In this document: positions 7,984-15,437 of the stretch, piece after piece
How the letters are laid out: every line of letters begins with the position of its first letter
Position numbering within the stretch: position 1 is the stretch's first letter
Assembly (NCBI RefSeq): GCF_001889265.1
Contig: NZ_CP018151.1
Span: forward strand, 1,984,001-2,048,000
DNA: 64,000 bases
Direction: 5' to 3'
DNA from: Microbacterium sp. 1.5R
GTDB lineage: Bacteria > Actinomycetota > Actinomycetes > Actinomycetales > Microbacteriaceae
The notes under the pieces: generated by a model
The model's input: the letters and a program-made list of their open reading frames with translations, nothing else
Database searches by the model: none
Told to the model about the DNA's origin: nothing
Translations under genes and position numbers: made by a program

Positions 7984-8547
7984 TCAGCTGCCCGCGATGT
8001 TCTCGCGCGACTGCTGCGCCTGATCGGTCACTTCACCGGCCGCGGTCTGCGCTTCGTCCTTCACGACAGCCACGGATTCCTGCGCCGTTTCCCTCACGGA
8101 CTCGACCGACGCCTGTGCCGGTTCCTTCAGATGCTCGCCGACCTCCTTGGCCACGTCCGTGACCTCATCGAGGAGCGGCTGGGCCTGGTCCTTGACCGTC
8201 TTCGCGAGCTGCTGCTCCTTCGACGACGCCGGAACGAGCGATGCGATCAGCAGCCCCGCCCCGAAGGCCATCAGGCCGACCGCGAGCGGACTGCCCTCGG
8301 CTTTCGCGATGGCGCGGTCCTTGACCTCGGTCACGCGGTCACCGGCGTCCGAGAGCGTGGATCCCGCATCGTCCGCCGACCCCATGACGCGCTCGCGCAC
8401 CGAGGTGAAAGCACCGCGCACTTTCCCCATCTGCCGGTCCACGATCTTCGACGGCGTCACCTTGTCGGCGAGCGCGTCGACATCCGACCCCAGCTCCTGT
8501 CGCGTCCGCTCGATGTTCGCGCGGATCTCGTCGGGTGAATCACTCAT
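7984..8547 (-). CDS. DUF3618 domain protein
   Basis: The 187-residue protein opens with the DUF3618 signature SPDEIRANIERTRQELGSDVDALADK. A single hydrophobic segment follows at about residues 88-106 (LAVGLMAFGAGLLIASLV), then an Ala/Glu/Lys/Gln-rich C-terminus with heptad-like coiled-coil character. Its start overlaps the holin-X gene as ATGA. DUF3618 and holin-X proteins are commonly adjacent in actinobacteria and probably act together at the membrane; the role is unknown. Confidence 0.88.
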   Translation of the reverse strand: MSDSPDEIRANIERTRQELGSDVDALADKVTPSKIVDRQMGKVRGAFTSVRERVMGSADDAGSTLSDAGDRVTEVKDRAIAKAEGSPLAVGLMAFGAGLLIASLVPASSKEQQLAKTVKDQAQPLLDEVTDVAKEVGEHLKEPAQASVESVRETAQESVAVVKDEAQTAAGEVTDQAQQSRENIAGS

Positions 8548-8957
8548 CGGTTCTCCTCATTTCTCTTCAGTGCTTCCGGAATCTCCTTGACCGTGTCGAC
8601 GGTCTGCGGCATGCCCTCGACCTGCTTCAGCTGGCTTCGGCCGACCACGAACAGGATCAGCGCGACGATCGCCCAGATCACGGCCACGACGACGCCCGAC
8701 CAGCCGCGCCCCATGAGCGAGCCCACCGCCCACCACAGTGCGACGGACAGGAAGAACACCGCCATCAGCGCCGCATAGCCGGCGGCACCCATGATGCCCG
8801 CGCCCTTCGCGGACTTCGTCGCGGTCTCCCGCAGCTCCGCGCGAGCGAGTGCGAGCTCCTGACGCATCAGCGTCGACAGGTCTCGCGAGACCTCACCCAG
8901 CAGATCGCCGAGCGAGTTCGACGCGGCCTTCGTCTCAGAGGGTGTGGGGTCGCTCAT
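8544..8957 (-). CDS. Phage-holin-like (holin-X) membrane protein
   Basis: The 137-residue protein has an N-terminal amphipathic helix (GDLLGEVSRDLSTLMRQELA, then LARAEL) and two hydrophobic helices around AALMAVFFLSVALWWAVGSL and VAVIWAIVALILFVVG. This layout is the actinobacterial holin-X family; despite the name these are chromosomal membrane proteins, not lysis genes. The ATG at 8957 follows GGGGAGGGTGGCG. It overlaps the upstream coiled-coil gene by 23 bases and the downstream DUF3618 gene by 4, so the three are one translationally coupled operon. Confidence 0.85.
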   Translation of the reverse strand: MSDPTPSETKAASNSLGDLLGEVSRDLSTLMRQELALARAELRETATKSAKGAGIMGAAGYAALMAVFFLSVALWWAVGSLMGRGWSGVVVAVIWAIVALILFVVGRSQLKQVEGMPQTVDTVKEIPEALKRNEENR

Positions 8958-9720
8958 CGCCACCCTCCCCGAGTGCGCCCGATCCGGTCCAGGCGGTCTG
9001 TGCGCCGCCGCGACGGGTCGGAGGTGTGAGACCTTCTGTCTCCGTGCGTGTCGGAGCGCCGGTGAGGTCTGCAGCCGTCGCCCCGCCGCTGTCGGCGGCA
9101 CCGCCCGCGGGAGAGCCGACCGGCACCGGTACGGCCGGGTCCGGGTGGACCTCACGGGGCGGCGTCACCGGCCGTGGAGATGTATGCGTGTCATCTGCCG
9201 AGGCGTTCGATGCCAGCGCTCGGCTGAGCCTGCCGACGGCGACGCCGACGATCGCCGCCCCGAGGATGAAGGTTCCGGGCTTGCGTCTCGCATACCGCTT
9301 CACCTCCGTGAGCACGGAGGCCGGATCCCGGTCCCCGAGCCAGCTCGCCGCGCCCGACAGCCGCCCGGCGACCTGCTGCACCAGATCGCTCGCGACACCG
9401 CTGCCCTCCGAGTTCGCAGCCATCGAACCGAGTTCGTCGCTGACCGACCGAAGCCCACCGGCGAGGCGCTGCTGCTGCGTGTGCGCCTGCTCCTTCAGCT
9501 CACGGGTGGTCTGCGCGTACAGGTCCTTCGCCTGCGTCTTGGCCTCGCCGACGACGCTCGCCGCCTCTTCCTTGGCGGTGCCCATCACGTCCTTCGCCTG
9601 AGCGCCGGCCGTGTCGGCAAGACCGGCCGCCTCGTTCTTGGCAGCCTCCGCCTTCCCTGAATCCTGCTCGTGATGCGCGTCCGAGCCGCCCAGGCTCGTC
9701 GTGCCATAAGTGTCCGACAT
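8935..9720 (-). CDS. Long Ala/Glu/Lys-rich coiled-coil envelope protein
   Basis: This is a 261-residue protein. Residues 1-110 are hydrophilic, Ala/Glu/Lys/Gln-rich repeats (AQAKDVMGTAKEEAASVVGE, then AKTQAKDL) resembling LEA or ATP-synthase-b-like coiled coils. Residues about 145-170 contain a short membrane-associating segment (GTFILGAAIVGVAVGRL). A Pro/Gly/Thr-rich disordered tail follows. It is first in the operon with the holin-X and DUF3618 genes, and the 262 bases upstream hold no gene. It is probably a membrane-proximal stress protein by association. Confidence 0.75.
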   Translation of the reverse strand: MSDTYGTTSLGGSDAHHEQDSGKAEAAKNEAAGLADTAGAQAKDVMGTAKEEAASVVGEAKTQAKDLYAQTTRELKEQAHTQQQRLAGGLRSVSDELGSMAANSEGSGVASDLVQQVAGRLSGAASWLGDRDPASVLTEVKRYARRKPGTFILGAAIVGVAVGRLSRALASNASADDTHTSPRPVTPPREVHPDPAVPVPVGSPAGGAADSGGATAADLTGAPTRTETEGLTPPTRRGGAQTAWTGSGALGEGGDERPHTL

Positions 9721-9982
9721 CAGTGCTCCTTCGTGCGGGGTCGTCTCGGATCGAACGACTTCGTCGACCGATCCGCTGGATTGGTGAGCACTGGTCTAAC
9801 GGGGTGAGAAAGCCGTTCCAGCACCCTTGCCGAAATCGAGGTCTCGGGTGTAAAAGGCGTCCGACCGAAACTCCTGCGAACGGCGCAGGAACACTCTCGA
9901 TCGGTCTGCAAGGGCCTTGCGGGGGGCACCCCACCCCTGTAGGTCTGGGCACAGAAGGAGATCTACGAAGGGACGTCCCATC

Positions 9983-10318
9983 ATGGGCAAGTTCGTGTAC
10001 GAGGGAAATCAGAAGGTGGAGATCGACGACCGCGCGCTCCATCATCTGCAGGTCGTGATGACGACGAAGCTGCGCCGCGGCGAGCCGTTCCTCTTCACCT
10101 GGAGGGAGGACGCCAGCATCGGCGGCGGTCGGAGCTCGGTCTGGATGCACCCCGGCTGCAACCTCGTCTTCAAGTACAGCGGGGGCAAAGTCCCCGAGCT
10201 CAATCGGCACTGGATCGACGCACTCGCGTTCACCGCGAATGCGCCGTCCGGACTGTATCTGGTTCACGAACCCGAGAACGTGGGCGCAGAGCAGGGCCAT
10301 GCCGTGGGCGTGAGTTGA
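9983..10318 (+). CDS. DUF7882-like small protein, paralogue C
   Basis: This 111-residue copy is the only one of the four on the plus strand. It opens MGKFVYEGNQKVEIDDRALH, then HLQVVMTTKLRRGEPFLFTW, and carries SIGGGRSSVWMHPGCN and LNRHWIDALAFTANAPSGLY. Paralogue A is its nearest relative here. The RBS region (GAAGGGAC) overlaps a 10-bp palindrome GGGACGTCCC at 9970-9979. It lies 13 bases before the GAF-ANTAR gene and probably shares its transcript, hinting at a regulatory or stress link. Confidence 0.8.
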   Translation: MGKFVYEGNQKVEIDDRALHHLQVVMTTKLRRGEPFLFTWREDASIGGGRSSVWMHPGCNLVFKYSGGKVPELNRHWIDALAFTANAPSGLYLVHEPENVGAEQGHAVGVS

Positions 10319-10331
10319 GGATCGCATCCGA

Positions 10332-11060
10332 ATGCCGTTCGATGTGATCCGCGACCCGCACTCGCCGAACGACCTGACCGCTGTCTTCCGCCGCCTGGCT
10401 GACGCTCTGGATCCGGACTATGACGTCATCGACACCGTGGACCTCCTCGTCGACGCCGCGACGCACTTCACCCCTGCGGTCGACGCCGGCATCGTCCTGG
10501 CCGATGCCGGAGGACAACTCCACGTGCTGGGCTCGACGAGTGAGCGCGCGAGCGATGTGGAGGAGGCAGAGCTCGGCATCGAGCAGGGCCCCTGCCTCGA
10601 CAGCTTCCGGTCCGGGCGCGTGGTCGAGACACCTGATCTGCAGGCGAGCGCCGATCGCTGGCCCGAGTTCGCTCCTCTCGCGGTGCGACGCGGCCTTCGC
10701 GCCGGCTACGCGGTGCCGCTCTCGCTTCGCGATCAGCACCTCGGTGCGCTGAACCTCTTCTTCGACAGGGTCGGCGTGCTCACCGACCAGGATGCGGCCG
10801 TCGCTCAGGCACTCGGCGAGTTCGCCACGATCGGTCTGGTGCAGCATCGCACGCTCCGCGCGCACGCCGACCGCACCGCGCAGCTTCAGCACGCGCTCGA
10901 CAGCAGGATCGTGATCGAGCAGGCGAAGGGCGCGCTGTCGTTTCAGCGCAGCGTCACCACCGACGATGCCTTCACCATCCTTCGACGACACGCGCGCTCT
11001 GTCGGTGGGCGACTGCACGATGTCGCGCAGCAGATCGTCGACCGCCGCCTCACCCTGTGA
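10332..11060 (+). CDS. GAF-ANTAR antitermination regulator
   Basis: This is a 242-residue protein. Residues about 25-165 form a GAF sensor domain (LGIEQGPCLDSFRSGRVVET is its conserved part). The C-terminal ~60 residues, beginning ALDSRIVIEQAKGALSFQRS, are an ANTAR RNA-binding domain with the invariant IEQAKG. Such proteins bind paired hexaloop RNA hairpins and prevent termination. No signal peptide or membrane segment is seen. It directly follows DUF7882-like paralogue C. The targets cannot be predicted from this window. Confidence 0.88.
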   Translation: MPFDVIRDPHSPNDLTAVFRRLADALDPDYDVIDTVDLLVDAATHFTPAVDAGIVLADAGGQLHVLGSTSERASDVEEAELGIEQGPCLDSFRSGRVVETPDLQASADRWPEFAPLAVRRGLRAGYAVPLSLRDQHLGALNLFFDRVGVLTDQDAAVAQALGEFATIGLVQHRTLRAHADRTAQLQHALDSRIVIEQAKGALSFQRSVTTDDAFTILRRHARSVGGRLHDVAQQIVDRRLTL

Positions 11061-11069
11061 GCGAGTCGG

Positions 11070-11414
11070 TCACCGCCCTCCGCCTGCGCGTTCCGATTCC
11101 CCGCCTTCGGTGGGATCGATGATCTCCGCAGTCAGGCAGACGCCGCCCGTGCTGCTGAGCGTCTGAGAGAGCTCCTCGATCCACCGACGGTTCAGCGTCG
11201 GCGCCTCCGTCTCGTCGAACACGAAGCGCAGCGGGATCGATGGATGCAGCCAGATGGTCGATCGACCGGGGGCCTCGCCGTCCTTGTGGATCCACGACAG
11301 GGTGAAGCTCTCGTTGCGGCGCAGCTTCGTCGTGACGACGATCTTGAGGTGAGCCAACGCTCGGTCCTCGATGAGGATCGGCGGCTGAGCGGCTCCGTAG
11401 AAGAGTCTTCCCAT
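11070..11414 (-). CDS. DUF7882-like small protein, paralogue D
   Basis: This 114-residue copy opens MGRLFYGAAQPPILIEDRAL, then AHLKIVVTTKLRRNESFTLS, and carries GRSTIWLHPSIPLRF and LNRRWIEELSQTL. Its 'SWIHKDG' and 'HPSIPL' pieces group it with paralogue B. A TAGCGT hexamer ends 6 bases before the ATG without a ribosome-binding site, so the mRNA is probably leaderless. Convergent with the GAF-ANTAR gene, 9 bases away. Confidence 0.8.
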   Translation of the reverse strand: MGRLFYGAAQPPILIEDRALAHLKIVVTTKLRRNESFTLSWIHKDGEAPGRSTIWLHPSIPLRFVFDETEAPTLNRRWIEELSQTLSSTGGVCLTAEIIDPTEGGESERAGGGR

Positions 11415-11475
11415 ATATCAACGCTACGCGCGTGCGGCGCGCGATGGGAGGTGACTCTTGTCCGCTCGTCTGCCG

Positions 11476-12453
11476 TCAGATGCGCTGCACGGGCATCGGC
11501 TCGTCGGCGAGCCCGCTGAGGAAGTCCGCGGACGGCGCGAAGAAGGTGCTGCCGGTCGTGGCGCGGGAGAAGTCAAGGAGTCGGTCGTAGGCGCCGGGCG
11601 GGTCACCGATGAACATGTTCTCGAGCATCTTCTCGATGACCCACAGGTAGCGCGAGTATCCGATGAAGTAGGTGCCGAAGGACGACGAGCCCGGGCTGCC
11701 GAAAGGCATGTTGTCACGAAGGATGTCGTGCTCGACACCGTCGACCACGATCGTGGCGAGGGTCTTGTGGGACTTCTGCCCGACGGCCGCATCGTCGAGC
11801 TCGACATTGTCGGCCTTCTTGCGGCCGATCACGGCCTCCTGCTGCTCGGTCGTCAGCGCCTGCCACTGACCGAGGTCGTGCAGATATCGCTGGACGACGA
11901 CGTAGCTGCCCCCGACGTGATCACCGTCCTCTGCGCCCACCAGCGTCGACTCGGCGACGGCGTTCCCCACCGGGTTCGCGGTCCCGTCGACGAAGCCGAG
12001 CAGGTCGCGCACGTCGAAATACCGGAATCCCGAGGTCTCGTCGACCACGGTCACGGCGTCGCCCAGCACGTCGAGCAACTGGCGCTCGAACTCGAACACG
12101 AGATCCTGGCGGTTCGCACGGATATGGAAGAGGAGATCCCCGGGCGTGCCCGGCGCGGTGTGCACCGGGCCGACGACCGGTGCGAAGGGGTGCAGCTCCG
12201 CCGGAACCCGGCGCGCGGTGAGGCGCGGCCATGCCGCGGCTCCGATGCCGACCGTGCACGACAGCATCGCGTCGAGATCACGGAATCCGACGTTCTTCAC
12301 GAGGTCGTCGATACCGGCGATCGCGTCGCGCGCGGTCGACGCGGCATCCGCTCCGTCAGCGATCTGCAACACGAGGAACGTCGCGCTGGACGTCAGCGGC
12401 GCATCGACCTTCTGCGATTCGATCGGGACCCGGCGGGAGGAAGAGGTGCTCAC
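11476..12453 (-). CDS. Dye-decolorizing (DyP-type) heme peroxidase, YfeX-like
   Basis: The 325-residue protein has the DyP hallmark FVDGTANP (GxxDG-type motif supplying the distal Asp) and a downstream His in VGQKSHK, the likely proximal heme ligand. FGTYFIGYSRYLWVIEKMLE closes the heme pocket. There is no Tat signal or encapsulin neighbour, so it is probably cytosolic. DyP enzymes use H2O2 on bulky aromatic substrates; YfeX acts on porphyrinogens. The start is uncertain: the GTG at 12453 is taken because family homology begins soon after (IESQKVDAPLTSSATFLVLQ), while an ATG at 12543 would add an unlikely extension. Confidence 0.88.
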   Translation of the reverse strand: MSTSSSRRVPIESQKVDAPLTSSATFLVLQIADGADAASTARDAIAGIDDLVKNVGFRDLDAMLSCTVGIGAAAWPRLTARRVPAELHPFAPVVGPVHTAPGTPGDLLFHIRANRQDLVFEFERQLLDVLGDAVTVVDETSGFRYFDVRDLLGFVDGTANPVGNAVAESTLVGAEDGDHVGGSYVVVQRYLHDLGQWQALTTEQQEAVIGRKKADNVELDDAAVGQKSHKTLATIVVDGVEHDILRDNMPFGSPGSSSFGTYFIGYSRYLWVIEKMLENMFIGDPPGAYDRLLDFSRATTGSTFFAPSADFLSGLADEPMPVQRI

Positions 12454-12595
12454 CTCCCCGAACCTAGAGGATGTCGACGAGCACGGCTTCGACGGGTGTC
12501 GAAGGAACATGAGGACTCCCGCGGGCACCCTTGAGTACGACACGGAATCCCGACATCATGACCCCGACGGCATACCGACGACAGGAGATGCACCC

Positions 12596-12955
12596 ATGAG
12601 CGACGTCAGCGACTTCATCCGGGCGGACGTTCCCCCCTCCGGCCCGGGGTGTCTGGACTGCGAGGCGATCGGCTCGTGGTGGCTGCATCTGCGCCGGTGC
12701 GCCTACTGCGGGCACATCGGATGCTGCGACGACTCCTTGCACAAGCATGCGACGAAGCACGCGCACACGAGCGGCCATCGAGTGATCCAGAGCTTCGAGC
12801 CCGGTGAGGACTGGTTCTGGGACTTCGGCACCGAGACAGCCTTCGACGGTCCCGTCCTCGCTCCCCCGCACAGCCATCCGCGGTCGCAGACCACCCCCGG
12901 CCCGGCTGAGCGCGTGCCTGCGGACTGGCAGGAGCAGCTCGCAGGCGACGCGTGA
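12596..12955 (+). CDS. UBP-type zinc-finger protein
   Basis: This is a 119-residue protein. Residues about 18-70 form a UBP-type zinc finger: GCLDCEAIGSWWLHLRRCAY continues into CGHIGCCDDSLHKHATKHAH. The Cys/His pattern can hold zinc as in ubiquitin-hydrolase ZnF domains. In eukaryotes this fold reads the ubiquitin C-terminus; bacteria lack ubiquitin, so the ligand here is unknown. The ATG is set by an AGGAGATG-type ribosome-binding site. The stop overlaps the following flavoprotein's GTG, so the pair is co-translated. Confidence 0.87.
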   Translation: MSDVSDFIRADVPPSGPGCLDCEAIGSWWLHLRRCAYCGHIGCCDDSLHKHATKHAHTSGHRVIQSFEPGEDWFWDFGTETAFDGPVLAPPHSHPRSQTTPGPAERVPADWQEQLAGDA

Positions 12956-14205
12956 CCGAGGCACCCGACCAGCGGTCGCCCCTGCGTCTCATCGCCGACG
13001 CCGACGGGCCGCAGGCTTTCGCGTTGCGCGACTATCTGACCCGCAGCGAGGTTCCGTTCCTGCCGATCATGGTTCCCCGAGGTGCCGCCGCGGCGGCAGG
13101 AATCGACCTGACCGGCAGGCGGCTACCGCTGGTCGTCCTTCCCGAAGGCGCCGTGTTGGAGGACCCGAATCCCGAGCAGGTCGCTGCGGCTCTCGGCTGG
13201 GTGAAGCCTCCGGCGCAGTCGACGTACGACCTCATCATCTACGGAGCAGGACCCGCCGGACTCTCGGCCGCCGTCTACGCGGCATCCGAGGGTCTCAGCG
13301 TCGCCGTCGTAGAGCGCGACGCCGTCGGCGGGCAGGCCGGTTTCAGCAGCCTCATCGAGAACTACCTCGGTTTCCCCGGGGGGATCTCCGGGGCGGAGCT
13401 CGCCGAGCGCGCCCGCCGGCAGGCGCTCTCCTTCGGCGCCGAACTCATCGTCATGAGGTACGGCATCGCCCGCACGTTCAGGGACCACGACGTGCGGGCT
13501 CGGCTCGCCGACGGGTCGGAGATCCATGCACGCGCGGCGCTCTGCGCCACCGGCGTGCAGTGGCGCAGACTCGGCCTCGACGGCGAGCAGGGCTTCCGCG
13601 GTGCCGGCATCTACTACGGCGCGGGCACCAGCGAAGCCTCCGCCTGCATCGGTCAGCACGTGTACGTCGTCGGCGGCGCCAACTCCGCAGGACAGGCGGC
13701 CATGAACCTCGCGGCCCACGCGGCGCACGTCACTGTCGTCGTCCGCGGCCCCTCGCTCTCGTCGACCATGTCGGCCTATCTGCTCGACCGGCTCGCCGCG
13801 CAGAGCAACGTCACCATCCTCGTCCACTCCCGCGTCGTCGCGGTCGACGGAGACGAGCATCTGCGGGAGATCACCCTCGACCAGGCGGGCAGGACCACAC
13901 GCGTGCCCGCGACCCACCTGTTCGTCTGCATCGGCGGGGCTCCCAACACCGAGTGGGCGGCGACGACGGATGTGCAGCTCGACAGTCGCGGGTTCCTGCT
14001 CACCGGCGTGGACCTCTCCTCCGACGACCTGCAGAAGTGGCCGCTGGATCGCTCGCCCTACTACCTCGAGACATCCGTGCCCGGGATCTTCGCGGCCGGC
14101 GACGTCCGTGCGAACTCCGTCAAGCGCGTCGCATCCGCCGTCGGCGAGGGCGCGATGGCCGTCACCCTCATCCACCGATACCTCGCCGAAGGCGCTCAAC
14201 GCTGA
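12952..14205 (+). CDS. Thioredoxin-reductase-like FAD oxidoreductase without the CxxC motif
   Basis: This is a 417-residue protein. Residues 1-85 are a glutaredoxin-like domain lacking the active CxxC (TRSEVPFLPIMV at that position). The flavoprotein domain follows with the FAD motif IIYGAGPAGLSAAVYAA, the NADPH motif YVVGGANSAGQAAMNLA and the C-terminal FAD motif GIFAAGDVR. Where classical TrxR has CATC, this protein reads GAGTSEASAC, so disulfide relay through the usual pair is impossible. It uses a GTG start overlapping the zinc-finger gene. It may pass electrons to an unknown partner, perhaps the adjacent zinc-finger protein. Confidence 0.85.
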   Translation: MTEAPDQRSPLRLIADADGPQAFALRDYLTRSEVPFLPIMVPRGAAAAAGIDLTGRRLPLVVLPEGAVLEDPNPEQVAAALGWVKPPAQSTYDLIIYGAGPAGLSAAVYAASEGLSVAVVERDAVGGQAGFSSLIENYLGFPGGISGAELAERARRQALSFGAELIVMRYGIARTFRDHDVRARLADGSEIHARAALCATGVQWRRLGLDGEQGFRGAGIYYGAGTSEASACIGQHVYVVGGANSAGQAAMNLAAHAAHVTVVVRGPSLSSTMSAYLLDRLAAQSNVTILVHSRVVAVDGDEHLREITLDQAGRTTRVPATHLFVCIGGAPNTEWAATTDVQLDSRGFLLTGVDLSSDDLQKWPLDRSPYYLETSVPGIFAAGDVRANSVKRVASAVGEGAMAVTLIHRYLAEGAQR

Positions 14206-14225
14206 TCGCGCTCGGAGGGCGCTGA

Positions 14226-15437
14226 TCAGCGCAGTGGTGTGATGCCCTGTGCGCCGCGGGGGAACGTCGCCAGCACCGCGGGGTCGATGTTCAGGTGTGC
14301 GGAGACGAGCTGCGGGGGCACGTGGGAGAGCCAGTTCGCGAGCGAGATCTCCTCGTACTTGTCGGTGCGGAACACCTCGAGGAACTGCAGCACGTCGTCA
14401 CCGGTGTTCTCGATGTAATGGCCGAGATTCTTCCTGACCACGCCCACGTCACCGGCGCGGAAGTCGGTCGTGTTCGCATGGGGGCCGGTGTTGAACACGG
14501 TCATGCGGGCGGAGCCGCGCAGGTAGTACTGCCATTCGTCGGCGTTCGGGTGCCAGTGCAGCTCGCGCATCGACCCCGGCTCGACCGTCACGAGGGCTGC
14601 AGCGACGGTGCTGGAGTAGGCGTAGTTGGTGGAGTCGGCGATCTGGATGGATCCGCCGGAGTTCTCATACAGCGGCTTCGAGCGCGACAGCCGGAAGATG
14701 ACGGGCTCCATGCCCCATTCCACGCCCGCGGCGGCCTGGTCGATGTCGAGCGCGGGTGGTTCTTCGCCGGGGAAGATCCAGAGGTTGTGCAGCGGGATGT
14801 CGGAGAAGACCTCCTGGGCGACGCCGAAGTTCTTCGCGAGCACCTCGGGAGGGGTGTGCGCGAACCAGTCGGTCAGCAGCAGCGTGTTCGACTCGGACTG
14901 GTCGCCGTCATCGAAGGCGAGCACGAACTCCGCCCCGTCCGGCCCGAGACCCTGCAGGGAGTGCGGGGTGCCCGCCGGGAAGAACCACAGGTCGCCCTCC
15001 TCGACATCCTCCACCGCGGGCAGACCCGACCGGCTGAGAGTCGTCACCCGCGCCTTGCCGCGCGTCATCACGGCCCATTCGGCTGTCTGGTGCCAGTGCA
15101 GCTCGCGGATGCCGCCGGGCTCGAGGTACATGTTGACCCCGGCGATCTCGTCGGAGATGTGGAAGTCCTGCTTCGTGAGCTCCCGCGCCCAGCCGCCGCG
15201 CTGCACCCGGCGGGGTGAGATGTTGAACGAGGACCAGAAGAACGGCTGCGTGCTGATGTCTGTCGCGGGCGCGTGCATCTGGTTCGGGAACTGCGACTCG
15301 ATGACCTCGTTCTGCGGACCGGTCATCGTGTTGCTCTGCGGGCGGTCGGCGATGTTCACCTCCCCCTCCTGCGGCAGATCGGGGTCGCCCAGCGACGGGA
15401 TCTCGGGGTGAGTGGTGGGGTTGTCGTCACGTTCCAT
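14226..15437 (-). CDS. oxdC: Bicupin oxalate decarboxylase
   Basis: The 403-residue protein has two cupin domains. The first has LHWHQTAEWAVM and a later TPHS; the second has LHWHPNADEWQYYL and GHYIENTG. These supply His/His/Glu/His manganese sites as in Bacillus OxdC. The lid loop, SENST in Bacillus, reads SESNT here and keeps the glutamate needed for decarboxylation rather than oxidation. The reaction is oxalate to formate plus CO2. The N-terminus is hydrophilic without a signal peptide. The start overlaps the MFS gene by 11 bases, so it is the last gene of an operon. Confidence 0.88.
   Translation of the reverse strand: MERDDNPTTHPEIPSLGDPDLPQEGEVNIADRPQSNTMTGPQNEVIESQFPNQMHAPATDISTQPFFWSSFNISPRRVQRGGWARELTKQDFHISDEIAGVNMYLEPGGIRELHWHQTAEWAVMTRGKARVTTLSRSGLPAVEDVEEGDLWFFPAGTPHSLQGLGPDGAEFVLAFDDGDQSESNTLLLTDWFAHTPPEVLAKNFGVAQEVFSDIPLHNLWIFPGEEPPALDIDQAAAGVEWGMEPVIFRLSRSKPLYENSGGSIQIADSTNYAYSSTVAAALVTVEPGSMRELHWHPNADEWQYYLRGSARMTVFNTGPHANTTDFRAGDVGVVRKNLGHYIENTGDDVLQFLEVFRTDKYEEISLANWLSHVPPQLVSAHLNIDPAVLATFPRGAQGITPLR

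Noticed and set aside
8544..9155. Holin-X as evidence for a prophage
   Set aside because: No other phage gene lies nearby, and this family is chromosomal in actinobacteria, paired with DUF3618.
9721..9982. Possible gene or RNA in the 262-base gap before paralogue C
   Set aside because: No frame with a start, ribosome-binding site or recognisable product, and no convincing structured RNA apart from short G/C-rich repeats; probably promoters for the flanking divergent genes.
4950..11414. DNA ligase label for the four short paralogues
   Set aside because: They are 97-114 residues with no KxDG nucleotidyltransferase motif.
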